Shown: positions 31,833 to 44,926, counted from the stretch's first letter. The stretch: 64,000 nt of DNA from Prostheceraeus crozeri (GCA_907163375.1 CAJQUW010016149.1:1-64000); one strand, 5' to 3'. Translations and numbers: made by a program. The notes: generated by a model from the letters alone, not told the origin.

Positions 31833-32226
31833 CCATTGATGAGATATGTTTCATGAAAGATAGAACCCGAAAGTTTGTTGATAATGCATTCAAAAACCTA
31901 GTCTGAGTATTGATGAAGCCTAAGTATCCACGCCTTTCGAATTTCACGAAAGATTTCAGGATTTGTAACTCACTGAGATCATTCAGTCAGATCGCTGCCA
32001 CAACATTAATTGAGCTAACTTCCCATACTTTGCAGTCCTCATCTGGAGCTCTCAGCTTTCATTCGCTCATCCGTTCATATCACCATAAATATCACCTTTC
32101 TCAAAGTTTCTCTCCACATGCATTTCTTTTAAGCTAATAGTTCTCTCAATCTCCTTACACAACAGAGGATCATGGTGCAAGCGCTTCATTTTAGAATGTA
32201 GTTCTGCACGCCACATTCCATCTTAA

Positions 32227-32978
32227 CCCTATTTGTCTCAGTCCTTTCTGTCGGTGAAGTATGAAGGGGGAAGATGGGGACATCATACCTCCAAAGATAT
32301 TCTAAAAAATTAACTTATGCGACATAACATTATATGGTATCGCTATTTTGGGGGTGCTCTATCCGATAGTAGTATCAGTTTTTCATTCCAAGTTGATATT
32401 GTTACTATAAATAGCAATTTAAAATTCAAACAATCATTTTTTTCAAATTTCGTCATTGTATCTATAAAACATTATGTATGAATGATATCAGTAAGATTTA
32501 TAGCTCTATGTATCAATAATTATATCACTAAACCATTCAGAGCATTATCGGTGAATACTAGAGAAGTTTGTGTAGTTCGCTCAGCTATTAAATTATGAAT
32601 ATGTATTTATAAGTAGTATGTATAGAACATACGTAGCATTGGTCATGATAACGAGGTAGAAGGTATCTGAGTTTCAATTAACATAGTTGCGCGACCATAT
32701 TTCCTGAACGGGCAAACTACAGAAGCTGCAAATCAACCTAAAACTCAAAATTCCTATCAATATCGGTGAAAATCCAAAATGTCGAAAAAGTGTAGACGTA
32801 AATTGTTTTCATTTAGCTCCTGTGGCTAAAATATTGGGTCTACAGAAAGCAGCTACCACTCAGAGAAAGGCAGCATAAAGTTAGGAAAGTTCAGTGAAGG
32901 AGACCTTCAAACAATCATTCGTTCCGGCGTGAGATAAGAAACCGAGGGGGACATAATGCCCTCCTGAGCCAAATATGG
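32227..32978. mobile_element. Non-autonomous piggyBac-type element (752 bp)
   Basis: TTAA at 32223-32226 and 32979-32982. Inward ends are CCCTATTTGTCTCAG (left) and CCATATTTGGCTCAG (right, reverse complement), 12 of 15 matching. G-rich GGGGACAT sits near both ends (left at about 32275, right at about 32955). No coding frame. TTAA target and end structure indicate mobilisation by a piggyBac transposase; none of the other ends in the window matches it closely. Confidence 0.65.
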
Positions 32979-33272
32979 TTAATCATGGAAATCAAGGGAA
33001 GGTTCCTTTAATTGCCTGAATAGTTTTAATGTAAAACATATCATGAAGCTCTTCAATGAATTGAAAGGTGAAGATTTCTCAACAGCAAATCTGAAATGAA
33101 ACCTGAAAATTGAATCCCTTCAAAAGAGGAGGAATGAAATTAATTTTAAAAATCTAGAAATGACTTCCATCTGACAAAAGCAAAGAAACTGAAGGTTGAT
33201 ACCGGACATTTAATGATAGAGAAATCATCGTTAGACACTTCAATGACAGAGTGAACATTCAACAATACAATA

Positions 33273-33483
33273 AAATGAAATAAACGATAGATCAAATTGC
33301 CATGCGAAAGATGTGCGACGCCAGGATTCGAACCCTACGACCAAGGTTAACTAGACCTGTGCTCTACCAACTGAGCCACGAGTTGCTTTATGCGACTGTG
33401 ACAATTGGCAGGATCAAAGCCTCACCACCACACATCAGTTGTCAGCAATGAGGATCAATGAATAGATATCTCGTCACAATTGT
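33273..33483 (-). mobile_element. tRNA-derived SINE, family 2, copy 2
   Basis: Minus strand: CGTGGCTCAGTTGGTAGAGC (box A) and GGGTTCGAATCC (box B). It is better preserved than the copy at 28107-28324; D-arm and T-arm pairs are intact. The adjoining ~90 bp up to 33483 is also conserved between the copies. Confidence 0.85.
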
Positions 33484-33799
33484 GAATGACGACGTAGCAT
33501 TTTAGTAACTATTACGTAACAGATCGTCATGAAAAAATATGATGATATGTTCAGACTGACGATCTTGCCGAAAATAAATGTTCATTTCATCGTTTTTGAT
33601 GATGTTCCACATGTGGAACATTTTTTACATTTTTATACATGTAAAAATGTATACATTTTATACATTTTTACATTTATACATTTTTTAAGAATTTTTGAAG
33701 AATATAAGCCGTTGTATATTTGTTTATACTTGACAGATTGCTTATGTTTAACATATTTGTTTATACATTAAAATAATATTCTATGCTTATGCGTTAATT

Positions 33800-34748
33800 T
33801 TAATTTTTATGCAAAAGTAGTATATTAAGAATTTTGATGTATTTCGGAAAACGAAACAGGAAAAATACAGACAGAATCACCAATGTATTTTTTTGAAACT
33901 GGGTAACAGTAACATCTTTCAGAGTTCGGAGATGGTATTGGACGAAGCAACTTGTATGCAACAAAGTGTTGCATGTGTCACACTTCATTTTCGTGCTTTT
34001 CATGCATAATTTACAGAGGCCCTGTTTACTGGCTGGTATTGGAAGATGACCAACATTTCCAAGTCTTGTGGAGAGGGCAGGTGTTCGTGAAGGTCCACGT
34101 CGAATTTCTCGAACAGTCAGAAGACTCAGAAGATATCTCACAACTTCTGTGAAAGAAAACGAATGTTTCACGTACATATTTTGATAAAATGAGAGCATGA
34201 TTGACTAAACACAAGATGACTTAAAAAGCCTATATGCATTATATTAGGTTGTAGCAATTTGTGTTCAACTTCGATAAGCAGTAGCAGCTTTTTCATCTCT
34301 ATAACCAAATTATCGAATGACAGATTTACATTGTAAAGTTATGTGTATATATCATCTACTTTCTGACGACCTTATATTTTCTGATTGATTTATGACAATT
34401 ACTATGTTAAGTTCTAGTATTTTATTCATTGATTTGATATTCATATTCATGTATTGAGACCCCACGATTTCTATTCGGCTTTTTGAAATAAACGTCTAAT
34501 TTATTTATTTATTTTGTAACACAGCAAAATCTTTAAGTTTTAACTCAAAATAGAAGATAATACAAAATATAGATCTAACGATGATGCACCATCATTCATA
34601 GGGTTGAAGAAATCATAGCATTTTATCAATTTAGAAGTGAAAATAGTAAAAGTCATCCAGTGATCACGTGTTACCATTCGATTAAGATCATGAAAATTTC
34701 AATTGAAATGGAGATGGTATCAATTTTGATACCACCTTCATCCTGGTG
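33800..34748 (-). mobile_element. piggyBac element 2, relic with one end
   Basis: The right end is marked by TTAA at 34749-34752 preceded by ...CATCCTGGTG and the palindrome GGTATCAATTTTGATACC (34716-34733), centred 24 bp from the edge as in the other copies. On the minus strand the C-terminal Cys-rich part of a piggyBac transposase is read at about 33950-34080: GHLPIPASKQGLCKLC then KMKCDTCNTLLHTSCF. The catalytic domain is deleted and the left end was not found. Confidence 0.7.
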
Positions 34749-34752
34749 TTAA

Positions 34753-37320
34753 GCCAGAGAAAGTCATAAAGTTTCAATCGATTCATGCAATTATTTATCG
34801 AATGGTGGTGTTATATCTTTAAGTCTGCGCATGGGTCCAAAATTACCCATTTTGCATCCGAAGCCGCATAACTCAGATTCTAGCAGACTATTTATAAATT
34901 GCATATATGTTCAAAAAATCTATTTGACTATGTATATAGTCTCTCATAGAGTCTCTCCATTTTACTATCTCATTGTTTCAAGACGCTTGCATCGGATAAT
35001 TGACAAAACATGCCATTCATCAAGGCTATCTATGTACCATTAACTTCCAAAACATACTCAAATAATCAATTTTTGAAAAAATATTGAATTCATAATTTCA
35101 GACTTAAGGCGTATGTACACGGGTTCGCTAAGTGAACGGACACTAGACACACACGTCCAATTGCGCGTGCGTCATCGTCTCGATCCAGTGGACTCGATGA
35201 AGTCGGTCAACTAAATTACTTTACCCTTTTGGTAAGGTAAGCGGTCCACAAAACCAGGGGCGCAGCAGCGAATTTTTCCTAGGGGGGGGCGGTCCGACAA
35301 ATTTTCAGATAAAATATCGTTAAAAATTAATCCATGATATATTATGAAATCTTACGTAATTGCTTTCCAGTATTGACTTGTTTATCAGGAAGAGCCGCTC
35401 ATAGTTCATAAATACCCCTTATTGTCTCTGCAATTTCCCACTTTACGCGATAGACATACATGCTGTATTAAAAGAAAAAACATTAATTGCGTCATGAATG
35501 CTGTGTATTTCAGTGCCTTGGGGGAAATCTTACCCAAACGCCCTTATGGTCCAAAAATGTGTGACCGGTTGTCTTCGAAGATAAACTCCTTACATACCTC
35601 CTCCAAATCTAAGGTCCACGCTAACTCTTTATGAATGTACAGAACTGCCAAGTGATTGAGTCGTTGACCGAAGCCAAGTCAAGAGGCGGCGCAAGCTGTG
35701 AAAAGCTGCGCTCTGCAGATGCGGTTGTAGGAGGTACAACGGTAATTAGACGAACCAATATCTCCAAACTTTCATTGTTCAAAATTTCTAGAATGCATGC
35801 AAATTTTATGGAGCACTAGGAAAATTCTAGTACTGGTGCTAAAGAATTTCAGACAGACTTGCCTAGGCCTCCTCAGTGACGTAGAGCAGAAAGATAACAG
35901 AATAAATGAATTTATTATTATTTGAATTAAACAGTGAAATATCAATTTGATCGAAATTCACATATTTCGGTGCAAGAGCCCGACAATTGGCGCAAATAGA
36001 AGAATCAGTGCACCGCGCACAGCCCCAATTTTTGTAGAAGTCCCCCAGTTTAATGTCTCTTTAATTTCAAAATCATGCAACTGAAATATGTAAGGGGTTT
36101 CTGATGTCCAAAAGTCGTAAGCATTCATTTATGACATTTACATTACTGACATTTCGTCTCAGTTAGTCTGCCAATACCAGCTTATAGTGCGTTTTGAAAA
36201 CAGAATGTAAATAGAAGAATTGAGTATGCCTATTGAGTTACATCCTCAGCTGAAAATGAGAATATACCTGAATATTCAATCATTTTTCATGATTATCAAA
36301 ATATTATTCATTGCGCACATGTATCTCAGATTTACTCAATGCATGGCTGCCTATTGAATGGGGGAGCCATGTTGATGTGAAATACGTCTCGTAATGATTC
36401 CCGATATTGGATAAAATGACAGCTATTTGAAATGATCCCATTTTCAAACTTAGGATGAAGCTATTTGCAAGTCGCTTTGAAATTTATAGAATGTAGAAAT
36501 ACAGCATAATATAAAAATGATGATAGAATGTATGAAGAAATGGCTTCTTCATTCTTGCTGCAAAAGTAAGCGAGCGCCTTATCTAAAAGAACCGCATTTT
36601 GTGAATAATGCACATTGTAACTTGCCAATACATATCCAAAGTTCGCATTCGTTTGGTTCCAGTGACAGACAGTTCCTCTCCCTTTCTTTTCTTGCTTTCT
36701 TGAAAGCGAAGCATTGTAAAAGCGAGACGAATCAGACGATAGTCGAAAGAATTTTGTAAATAAAAAATATATTCCAAAATGTAAATGGGTACACGGCACA
36801 CGCTGAAGATTGTCAGTAATGAATTTCAAAATAAATTCGAATAGCAATGCTGCACAGTTCACATACACTTCTCACAAATCAAGGATTGAATGAAAGGTGT
36901 ATGATGAAGTCCACTACGTTAATCAATCTTCCACATGTTTAATGGAATTTGACCGGAGGGCTCAATGTGTGATGCCCGCCAAATGGGATCTTGTGTCTTG
37001 CTAATCCACCGCCAAATGCGGTGGACTTGTAGAATACATGCTTAGGCACGGATGAAATGCGGCAGAGAGGTTGCCCCCTCATCTTAAAAATATGCTCATT
37101 CAATCCCTGCACAGACTGAAGGCGATGTCTAGCTGATTTGTATGCAACCACCTCCCAAAAATTTGGATCAGACCGAACTTTGATGGCTTGATGAAGCTGG
37201 CGGCATCTCTAGCGAGTGAAGAGGGTGTTGTACGAACTTGAGAACTAGCAGTGGGAGTGAATAATCATGGCACCCTCTATATACCAGAATTGACACTTGA
37301 AATATGTCCTAAAATAAATT
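34753..37320. other. No gene recognised
   Basis: Frames here (for example 36461-36868 minus, 36939-37151 minus) show no domain. At about 35258 the sequence CAGGGGCGCAGCAGCGAAT followed by a run of G resembles one end of a hAT-type element, but no partner end was found. Confidence 0.45.
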
Positions 37321-37445
37321 TTAAGAAACAATAATAATAATAATAATAATGAAATCTTTATTGGCATACAAAGGGCGGTACGCGCATTACAGAGAAGAAA
37401 CAATACAATTCAAAAGGATCAAGTAAACATCAATCAGATGGAGAG

Positions 37446-39076
37446 TTATCGACAGAATTTGATAAAGGATTTCGCAAGACGTTTAGTTCTGGTCCTCGGT
37501 TTCGTAATTGGACACGAATTTCTGGGGTTTGGCTGTCTGCTGTTGAACATAATCCGTAGGGGATGATCTTCTTCTGCTGCAATCTTTCGAAAGAGCCTCC
37601 TACAAATACAATCACCAGCATCGATGAAAGTCTCAGACACCATCGAGGACCCAGTCATAATCTTGAATGCCCACTTATCAATTTTGCGAAGTTTTTTCAT
37701 GTCACAGTCGTTTGCATTTACGAAACAAGGGTAGGCATAGGTCATCACTGAGCGAATCAGGGCATTATATACGTGTGTCATAACTTTTCGGCTGCATCTG
37801 GCCCGTCTAAGATTTCGAAAAATGTACATGCGTTTCGAGCATCTCCTCGATACATCCGACAAGTGATAATTCCATTGAAGAGAACTTGTAAATATAACTC
37901 CTAAAACTCTTGTTTTGGCGACTGATGTTAGAAGCTCTTGGCCAATATGAATCTTATCTAGAAGAAGGTCCCGCTTTGTTTTGATATCCATCACCGAACA
38001 TTTGGAAATATTAAGGCCCGTCGAAACAGACCAAGATGCGATGTTGTCCATCTCATCTTGCAGCAAGTCCTCACTTTTATGACGCACAAAATGGAGTAGT
38101 GAGAGATCATCAGCGTACTTGATTATTGTTGAGTTCTCATGTATTGGTTGGAGGGAAGCAACGGAGAGGCAGAACAGCAAGGGTCCAATAACACTGCCCT
38201 GAGGAACGCCACTGATAACACCTGCCCAGTTTGAGATCTTTTCATTAAAGACAACTAGCTGCCTCCTGTTGCCAAGAAAATTATGTGTCCATTGAATGAG
38301 TTCTCGTGGTAGTTTATGTTGCATGAGGGATTGGATGACCATCTGGTGTGGAAGTTTATCGAATGCCTTACTAAAGGAGAGATGTTCGCAGCTTTGAAAC
38401 ATTGAGGTACCTGACGAGTAGATAAACTTGCATTACAAATATGTGTTATAGCAGGGGCAAGTATATGAGAGAATGACTTGAATATGTAAAACGGAATGCC
38501 GTCAGGGCCACAGCTTTTCTTCTTCAGATGTTTCAAATGGTACTCAACCTCGTCGGAGGAGACAGACAACGGGCATGATGGAGCTTGATCTAAGGTTTGG
38601 AGGGAAAGAATGTCGCACTGTGATAATGGAACGTCTGGAGGTTGCTGCGTCGAAATGAAATAGTCACTGAGATTTTGGGCAGTGATCTCACTGTTATTGT
38701 TTACAACCAAAGATCTACGCCCGATCAAGTTGATGTCATTCCACGCGTTTTTAGATGAAATATCACGAATAGATGAGATGTATCGATGTTTTAGGTGTCT
38801 GATGTGGTCGATTACTTCTTCACGGAGACGCTGGTATTTCAATAATTTCCCTTCAGAGTAGGCTTTGTCACGTCTGTCTATTAGGAGTTTTAGGGATGGT
38901 TTGGACCAAGGCGGATCTGTGGATCGAAATCTGACAATCCTTGTGGGTGAACAAACCTCGACGACCATTTTGATACTCTCCAGTAGTGCCTCAGCTTGTT
39001 GATCAATGCTTGAGCCAGCATCCTTAGAAATGGATAACCAATCAATGGAGCTAGCCGTCTCTGCGAACAAAGCCAT
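37446..39076 (-). pseudogene. LINE ORF2, reverse transcriptase part
   Basis: Two frames (38255-39076 and 37446-38402). The first reads LKHLKKKSCGPDGIPFYIFK (motif K-x-x-x-S-x-GPDGI) and ends around QCFKAANISPLV. The second resumes at FSKAFDKLPHQMV (motif with catalytic D) and runs through ISGVPQGSVIGPLLF and IIKYADDLSLLHF (Y-A-D-D), then the thumb. The section between is deleted, not just frameshifted. A conserved tail follows to 37446. Confidence 0.85.
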
Positions 39077-40191
39077 ACCTCTCTTAGAGACACTACGTAC
39101 AGAGATACTTTCCTTCCTACTTTCCTTGAGATAAATTGTCTATCAGGGCTAGGTTTCCAGGAAACAGCAGCATGATCTGATCGACCAAAGGGCGGAAGGA
39201 TAGCTGCTGTTGGGGAATTTTTTGCTGAGGAGAAAATTTGATCAAGAGTTCGACCTGCTCTGGTAGGATTATCAACATGAGTGCTCAGTCCAGTGAGTTG
39301 ACAGAGGCGTTCGGTTTGTTTGTTGAGATCATTGAAATCTCCACAGATAATTACGTGTACTGGGTTTAGATTCAGGTGGGAGAAGTCAAGAATATCTAAC
39401 ATGGCGTCGATGGCATTGTCGTCCTTAGAGGAATTATTCCAAAACGGATGATAAACACATAAAAGTAAGGTCGATAGAGTCTCCATAAATATAGAAAGGA
39501 TTTCAGTATCACAAAAAACGAGGGATGGGACGTCAATGTTATCAATAATCCTGCATTTTAGGTCGTCACGAATGTAACAAATGATCCCGCCGCCGCAGCT
39601 ATTCCGATCTTTTCTGTAGCACTGATAGTTCTTGATTTCTAACGATGAATCAGATGTGGAATCGTCGAGCCAAGACTCTGTAAAAGTGGCAATATCAGTT
39701 TTGGAACGGGCTACACGGCCTTGAATTTCATCAAATTTGTTATTGATCGATATTACATTTGCCAGGAGTAATGAAGGAATGCGGGGAGGTAAATGACGAG
39801 GGACACGTTCACTTAAAGGCTTGTTGCTACTCAATGGAATTGGAATAAGGCATGGCTTCGGCCTAATTGTGATATTCTGGCTGGCAGGAGTATCGTTGTT
39901 CGTTCGGCGACAAGAAACCACGGGAATGTGCTCAGTGAATATAGGAAAATTCTTAAGCTGTCTTTTGACTCTGCGAGGGACGCAAACACAGGAGGACTGC
40001 CGACGAAGAGCTAGGAGCTGATCTGATGAGTAACGAATAACGGACATGACGGACAGTAGACGGTGAGATACAGAGAGACACTGGCTATAGAGTGAGCACA
40101 CACACACAAAAAATGATGTTGCTGAGGAATCGAACATTGTTCCTTCCAAAAAGGAAGCTGTGGCAGTATCCCCTACACCACTCGAGCGCAT
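38890..40191 (-). pseudogene. LINE ORF2, endonuclease part
   Basis: Frame of 433 residues. The endonuclease begins near LLLANVISINNKFDEIQ and includes IATFTESWLDDSTSD (the catalytic E-x-W), YRKDRNSCGGGIICYI, VIICGDFNDLNK (G-D-F-N) and GRSDHAAVSW (the terminal S-D-H). All key residues of the APE-like nuclease are visible. The last ~60 residues before 38890 are out of frame. Confidence 0.85.
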
Positions 40192-40200
40192 CAGCTGCGG

Positions 40201-41325
40201 CGTTTGTTAGATGTGCATATGCTAAGAGTCTTCCAGTCGATGAATATGCGGGTGTGTGTATGCGGTAAAATCAGCTGATTGAGCGCACGCGCGTACACAC
40301 ACACACACCGGTCTTACTAACGTATGTCCAGTATGACGATCGACGAGCCAAGGCACTGAGGAAAGTAGGGAAAACGCGAGATACGAGACCAAGAGAGCGG
40401 ATATCAGGCGCGAGGAAACAAAGCGAGATGGCAATGTAGACACAGCGATGGAGAGAGAAATGATCGAAATACACTGGAGATGATTACGAGACGACACGTT
40501 CCGAAACTCGATCTTCAACGGATGAAACATTAAAAAACCAACATATGGCGAATCCTTGCGTCATGGCGATTCAGATGATGTAAAAATTACCAGCGAAGAA
40601 CTCAAATATCTGCCGATCGATCGATGTAAGTTAGAGTCTGCGACGCCGTGACGCGCTAGCAGAATACGACCTGCACTGAAGACAGCACCGATGCGAATGA
40701 ACAATACTTGAACATGCGAATGAACAATACTTGAAACGCAGATGTAAATGTGTATTTGTGCGTTGTTTATATGTTTATTTGCAAACTGCGAATTCACATT
40801 TCGTCAATCCAGTGGGAGACTATGAGGCCATGAGGACATGTCGCACATGCATGCCTGCATGTTGACATTATTTAATCTTGAGTAGTACATTAATAGGGCC
40901 TGTTAGTCTACTTCGCACGGCAATAGCATGCAAAAATATTTATGTGTTTTATATCAGGCGAACTATTCCAATATATGAACATAGCCTACTGCTTGAAATG
41001 TTTTACTGGCATTTTACTAGGATGCTTGTAATTGTGTGAGTGTTATTTCCATAGTCTTCGTATGAACATAGCTTTAACCCCATAAATTGCACCTTGATTT
41101 ATCAAAGCAGAAATATCATGCTTCGCAAATGATGATGGCCTAGTATCACAACAAAGTCATGTTCATTTATAAATCATGTATCATTTCTGAACATATCTAT
41201 AATAATAATAGTAATAATAAGCAATATATTCTTCAAAAATTGACATTCATCAATTTTGCAGAAAACGCGCTCCATGACCCCGGGAGGCGCTTACAGGATT
41301 GCGAAAAGAACGTAAAGAAAAAGTA
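40201..41325. other. No gene recognised; possible LINE 5' region
   Basis: Up to about 40560 this may be the 5' untranslated part of the LINE. A (CA)n-like run sits at 40099-40110 and 40296-40309. Beyond 40560 nothing recognisable. Confidence 0.4.
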
Positions 41326-41328
41326 CAT

Positions 41329-41950
41329 TTATCTAGTATAAAGAAAAATTTCTGATCTCAACATTGCTCTAAATCGCTGAAAAGATGGTGCACAAACACA
41401 TTTAGCAGGTAATGAGTTCCAAAAAAGGAAACACACGACAGAAAAAATAATTACGCAATGTCTTTGTGTGAGAAACGAATTTTGGAAAAACTTGGCACAG
41501 ATTGTTGGCACAACTTCTAATAGAGTATGGGGTATGAAGTGAAATAAAATATTTCCAAAAATCAGTTTCAATTATGTTATAATGCGCTTTGAAAAAAAGA
41601 TGTAAAATACAATATTTTCCGTCTTTCAAATAAGGAACGAAGACCAAATAATTTCAAACGATGATCATAGTCTTCATAAGAAATTTTGCAGCGTTCACAA
41701 ACTTGTCGAGTGAAATATCGTTTGCACACTTTCGATGGAATCAATATCACGTTGTAAAATTGGGCTAAAAATTTGACAATTGTATTCCAATATTGATCTT
41801 ACAAATGCTTTATATACATGAATCAAACAGTCTTTGTTGTTAGACACAAACCCTTTCAAAATGGCATAAGCTCGAGAATAGGCTATTGACGAAATTTTGC
41901 TACAATGAGAACTAAATTTCATATCTTCTAAAATTACACCCCCAATCGGT
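41329..41950 (-). pseudogene. Second LINE remnant, C-terminal region
   Basis: Minus strand reads VYKAFVRSILEYNCQIFSPI, then DIDSIESVQTIF, the conserved post-RT region of CR1/Jockey-type LINEs (V-R-P-x-L-E-Y-x-x-x-x-W-x-P), and near the 3' end FWNSLPAKCVCAPSFQRF. Several frame changes. The part 41756-41950 is repeated at 44526-44720. Confidence 0.75.
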
Positions 41951-42133
41951 TACACAATTGACATTTTCTGAAGGGCATCATCTAAACTGCAAGTAATGTC
42001 ACTATCATGTGAATGTGACAGTTTCCAGCATCACAGCTTGTCTTATTTGTTTCCCTTTCTTGTTGATCGTGAAAGAAGATTGAAACATGTCCGGTCAAAG
42101 CATTTGTTCTTTCTTTTAAATATATATATATAA

Positions 42134-42177
<44 letters not shown>

Positions 42178-42253
42178 GTAATTGAAAAAAACAACTTGTA
42201 CCGGTACTCAGAGTTTCATGTATTGTGTCCAATACAATCGTCAGCCAGATCTA
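41756..42253 (+). repeat. 480-bp direct repeat, copy 1 (copy 2 at 44526-45003)
   Basis: Nearly identical sequence from AAAATTGGGCTAAAAATTTG to ATCGTCAGCCAGATCTAA at both places, differing chiefly in the length of a (TA)n tract (about 42120-42176 and 44888-44924). It covers a piece of the LINE remnant, the (TA)n and ~75 bp of PLE-flank sequence. A piggyBac relic lies between the copies. Confidence 0.95.
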
Positions 42254-44453
42254 ACCCTTTAGGGTTTAGTGGTACATTTTTATACCACCAACAATGTATT
42301 CTTTTGTGATCGTGTTTCGGCTCTTGTTTTCCGCTGTCATTTACCATATCTAACAACTTGGTAGAAAATGCATTGAAAAAAAGCTGTGACGAGTTTGTTT
42401 TACAAAATCAATTATTTTCTAGTGGATACAGACGATGAAATTGGACATTTTTTTCATTATCGACTTTTTGGGAATTGCATCGGGTAAGTGTTCATGTCAT
42501 CTGTCTCTTTCATGTTCTGGTAACTTTTCTACCACAATGTTGGTAAGATGATAACCTGAAAAAACATAATTGGTCAAGACATGAGCTGATAATTTGTTTG
42601 TTTGTGCAAAATTGAAATAGAACACGTAGGTGGTACAAATATATACCACTAAGCCTTAGAGGAAAATTATGCAAAATAACGAAATATTCACGAATGCTAG
42701 TACATGTTCTCAAAAATGTATTGCTAGGTACTTGACATACATCCAAAAAGCCTAGATACACTTTTGCGTCTATGACGCTCCACCAATGTAGTTTTTGGCA
42801 AAATTTTCTCTTCAGGGACTCGACCACACACTATTAGCATCGTTATTCCGAAGTTGTTCCACTAGGCTATGTCCGTTTCTGTGGTGCTTATGCCTCAATT
42901 ATAGTTTATAGCGTAGCCGTAGATGTTTGCTTTCTGTGACTTTAAGTAATACTTGAATCTTCTAAATAATGTTCAGAATCAGAAAATGATTACAAGTAGC
43001 TGCTGCTTCAAATTTGACTTCTTATTTCAGGTGAGCCTGCCCATGTTGATGAAGAGGATATGTCTTTCCTTGAAGCGGACTATGACGCCGGATTGGACGA
43101 AACCGTCATATCGACTTCACAAGCACCTGAATCTGATGAACGACCTACTACTTCAACTATGACAGGACCCAGAGAAACCCTCTTCTGTAACTCATGAAAT
43201 ACTAAAGCTAGTCTTCAACACAATCCATCGTTCTCAAAAACAATTGAATATGACATTATTCGGTCTGACATCCTTGAGCTGAACTGCCCATATGAAGTAT
43301 TTCTCAAAGTTTCTGGTTTGAATCAACTTATTGGTGACATACTAATTCCCCAGTCACACGAATGCGCGAAACAAAATGGGAACGATTTTTCTGTTGAAGA
43401 AGAAGAAATGAAGGCCTTCGTGGGTATTTGTGTTCTAATGGGCCTGCATGCTCTTCCTGAAATGAGGGATTATTGGTCCACTGACAAAGCAGTTAGTGTT
43501 CCATTTGTGAATAATATAATGACCCTGGCAAGATTCGAAGCAATTAGAAAGAATCTGCACTTCTCTAACAATTGGGACGCCACCCCTAATGACCGTGCCT
43601 ACAAGATTCAGGCGGTTTTAGATCATTTCAACATGCACATCTCTGTGTACATCATGTGTACATCTCTGATCAAAGGAAAAAATGCTATGAAATCAACCAC
43701 CGAAGCCGGTACAAATACTACCTCAGACTATTCTTCGATCAAATTGACACCGCCATTTCAAATGCCTACATAGTGTACAAGCAGATGAAAGACGTCCCTT
43801 CCATGTCATCGAAGGACTTTCACTTGAAGATTGTTCATGGTCTTGTAGGACAATTCTCAACAAGATCCAAACCGAGGTTCGAATCGGCAAAGTCGAAGAA
43901 AAGAAAGTTGCTCCAACCATCATCCAATGGTATTCCTCACCTTCCAATTGTCAAAAGCAATAGAGCACGATGTGCGTTCTGTTCTTCAAACGAAAACGAC
44001 TGCCGAAGTAATATATTCTGCAGGATCTGTGACGTTGCTCTATGTCTGAATAGTCAGAGGAACTACTACTCATGTTATCATGAATAGTTTCATTCCCCTA
44101 TTGCTTGATAGGCCTAAATTTGGACACAACACACGAATGATAATGTATATTGCTAATCATCATCAATCATCGATTGATCATTTTTTTGAGTTGTATGTGA
44201 AAAACAGGCATTTCTCCAACAAGTGTAGTGCTCTGAATTACACAATAACATGAGGGGTTTGGTATATTGCACAATATCAAAATACAATTTTAACCATGCC
44301 TACGTAGGTACTTGCATTAAAGAGCGCAACAACAATTGCAAAAAAACTATCTGCCGAGAGCAAAAATTTCACTAGGGCATAGTGGTACAAAAATGTACCA
44401 CCCCCAAAAATAATATTCCCGATATATATTTTTCAAAATACTTGAGATATGTC
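42254..44453 (+). mobile_element. piggyBac element 3, relic
   Basis: The left end starts CCCTTTAGGGTTTAGTGG just after CTAA (a TTAA variant). A palindrome GTGGTACATTTTTATACCAC (42268-42287) is centred 24 bp in, a second one lies at 42629-42650, and GTGGTACAAAAATGTACCAC is at 44382-44401 near the right. A TTAA at 44454-44457 is a likely right border, but the end sequence does not match the left end well, so this border is uncertain; another option is near 44524. The encoded transposase is incomplete. Confidence 0.65.
43020..44087 (+). pseudogene. piggyBac transposase with internal deletion
   Basis: After an acceptor-like TTATTTCAG the frame has an acidic N-terminus, then (43318-43620) EEEMKAFVGICVLMGLHALP and RFEAIRKNLHFSNN of the transposase N-terminal domain. 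The central catalytic segment, including the expected DEQ and GDNFF motifs, is missing. The next frame has YKYYLRLFFDQIDTAISNAY and VHGLVGQFSTRSKPR, then the Cys-rich C-terminus RCAFCSSNENDCRS and FCRICDVALCL. One early stop is seen at about 43196. Confidence 0.85.
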
Positions 44454-44886
44454 TTAATGGGACCCTATAACGACTATCCATGAGAAGAAAATAAGATTCC
44501 TCAGTAAAATGGAGATCTGTGCCCTAAAATTGGGCTAAAAATTTGACAATTGTATTCCAATATTGATCTTACAAATGCTTTATATACATGAATCAAACAG
44601 TCTTTGTTGTTAGACACAAACCCTTTCAAAATGGCATAAGCTCGAGAATAGGCTATTGACGAAATTTTGCTACAATGAGAACTAAATTTCATATCTTCTA
44701 AAATTACACCCCCAATCGGTTACACAATTGACATTTTCTGAAGGGCATCATCTAAACTGCAAGTAATGTCACTATCATGTGAATGTGACAGTTTCCAGCA
44801 TCACAGCTTGTCTTATTTGTTTCCCTTTCTTGTTGATCGTGAAAGAAGATTGAAACATGTCCGGTCAAAGCATTTGTTCTTTCTTT

Positions 44887-44926
<40 letters not shown>

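Larger units (their letters stand above)
37325..40200 (-). mobile_element. CR1/Jockey-group LINE, nearly full ORF2, defective
   Basis: Minus-strand non-LTR retrotransposon ending in an (AAT)n-type tail (about 37325-37350 on the plus strand), as expected for the 3' end. It carries an apurinic-type endonuclease, then reverse transcriptase. Two defects are visible: a frame change near 39100 between endonuclease and RT, and a deletion near 38395 that removes the N-terminal RT motifs (about 100 codons, including the usual DxRPIS region). The region 40200-40560 upstream may be its 5' part. Confidence 0.85.

Noticed and set aside
28107-33483. True tRNA genes at the two SINE family 2 copies
   Set aside because: Both copies carry the same long flanking homology, so they are repeats derived from a tRNA, and the loops show irregular extra bases.
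35258-35300. hAT-type end CAGGGGCGCAGCAGCG followed by a G run
   Set aside because: No matching second end or 8-bp duplication was found, so only a resemblance is noted.
36461-36868. 135-residue minus-strand frame
   Set aside because: No domain, and overlapping frames of similar length on both strands suggest chance.
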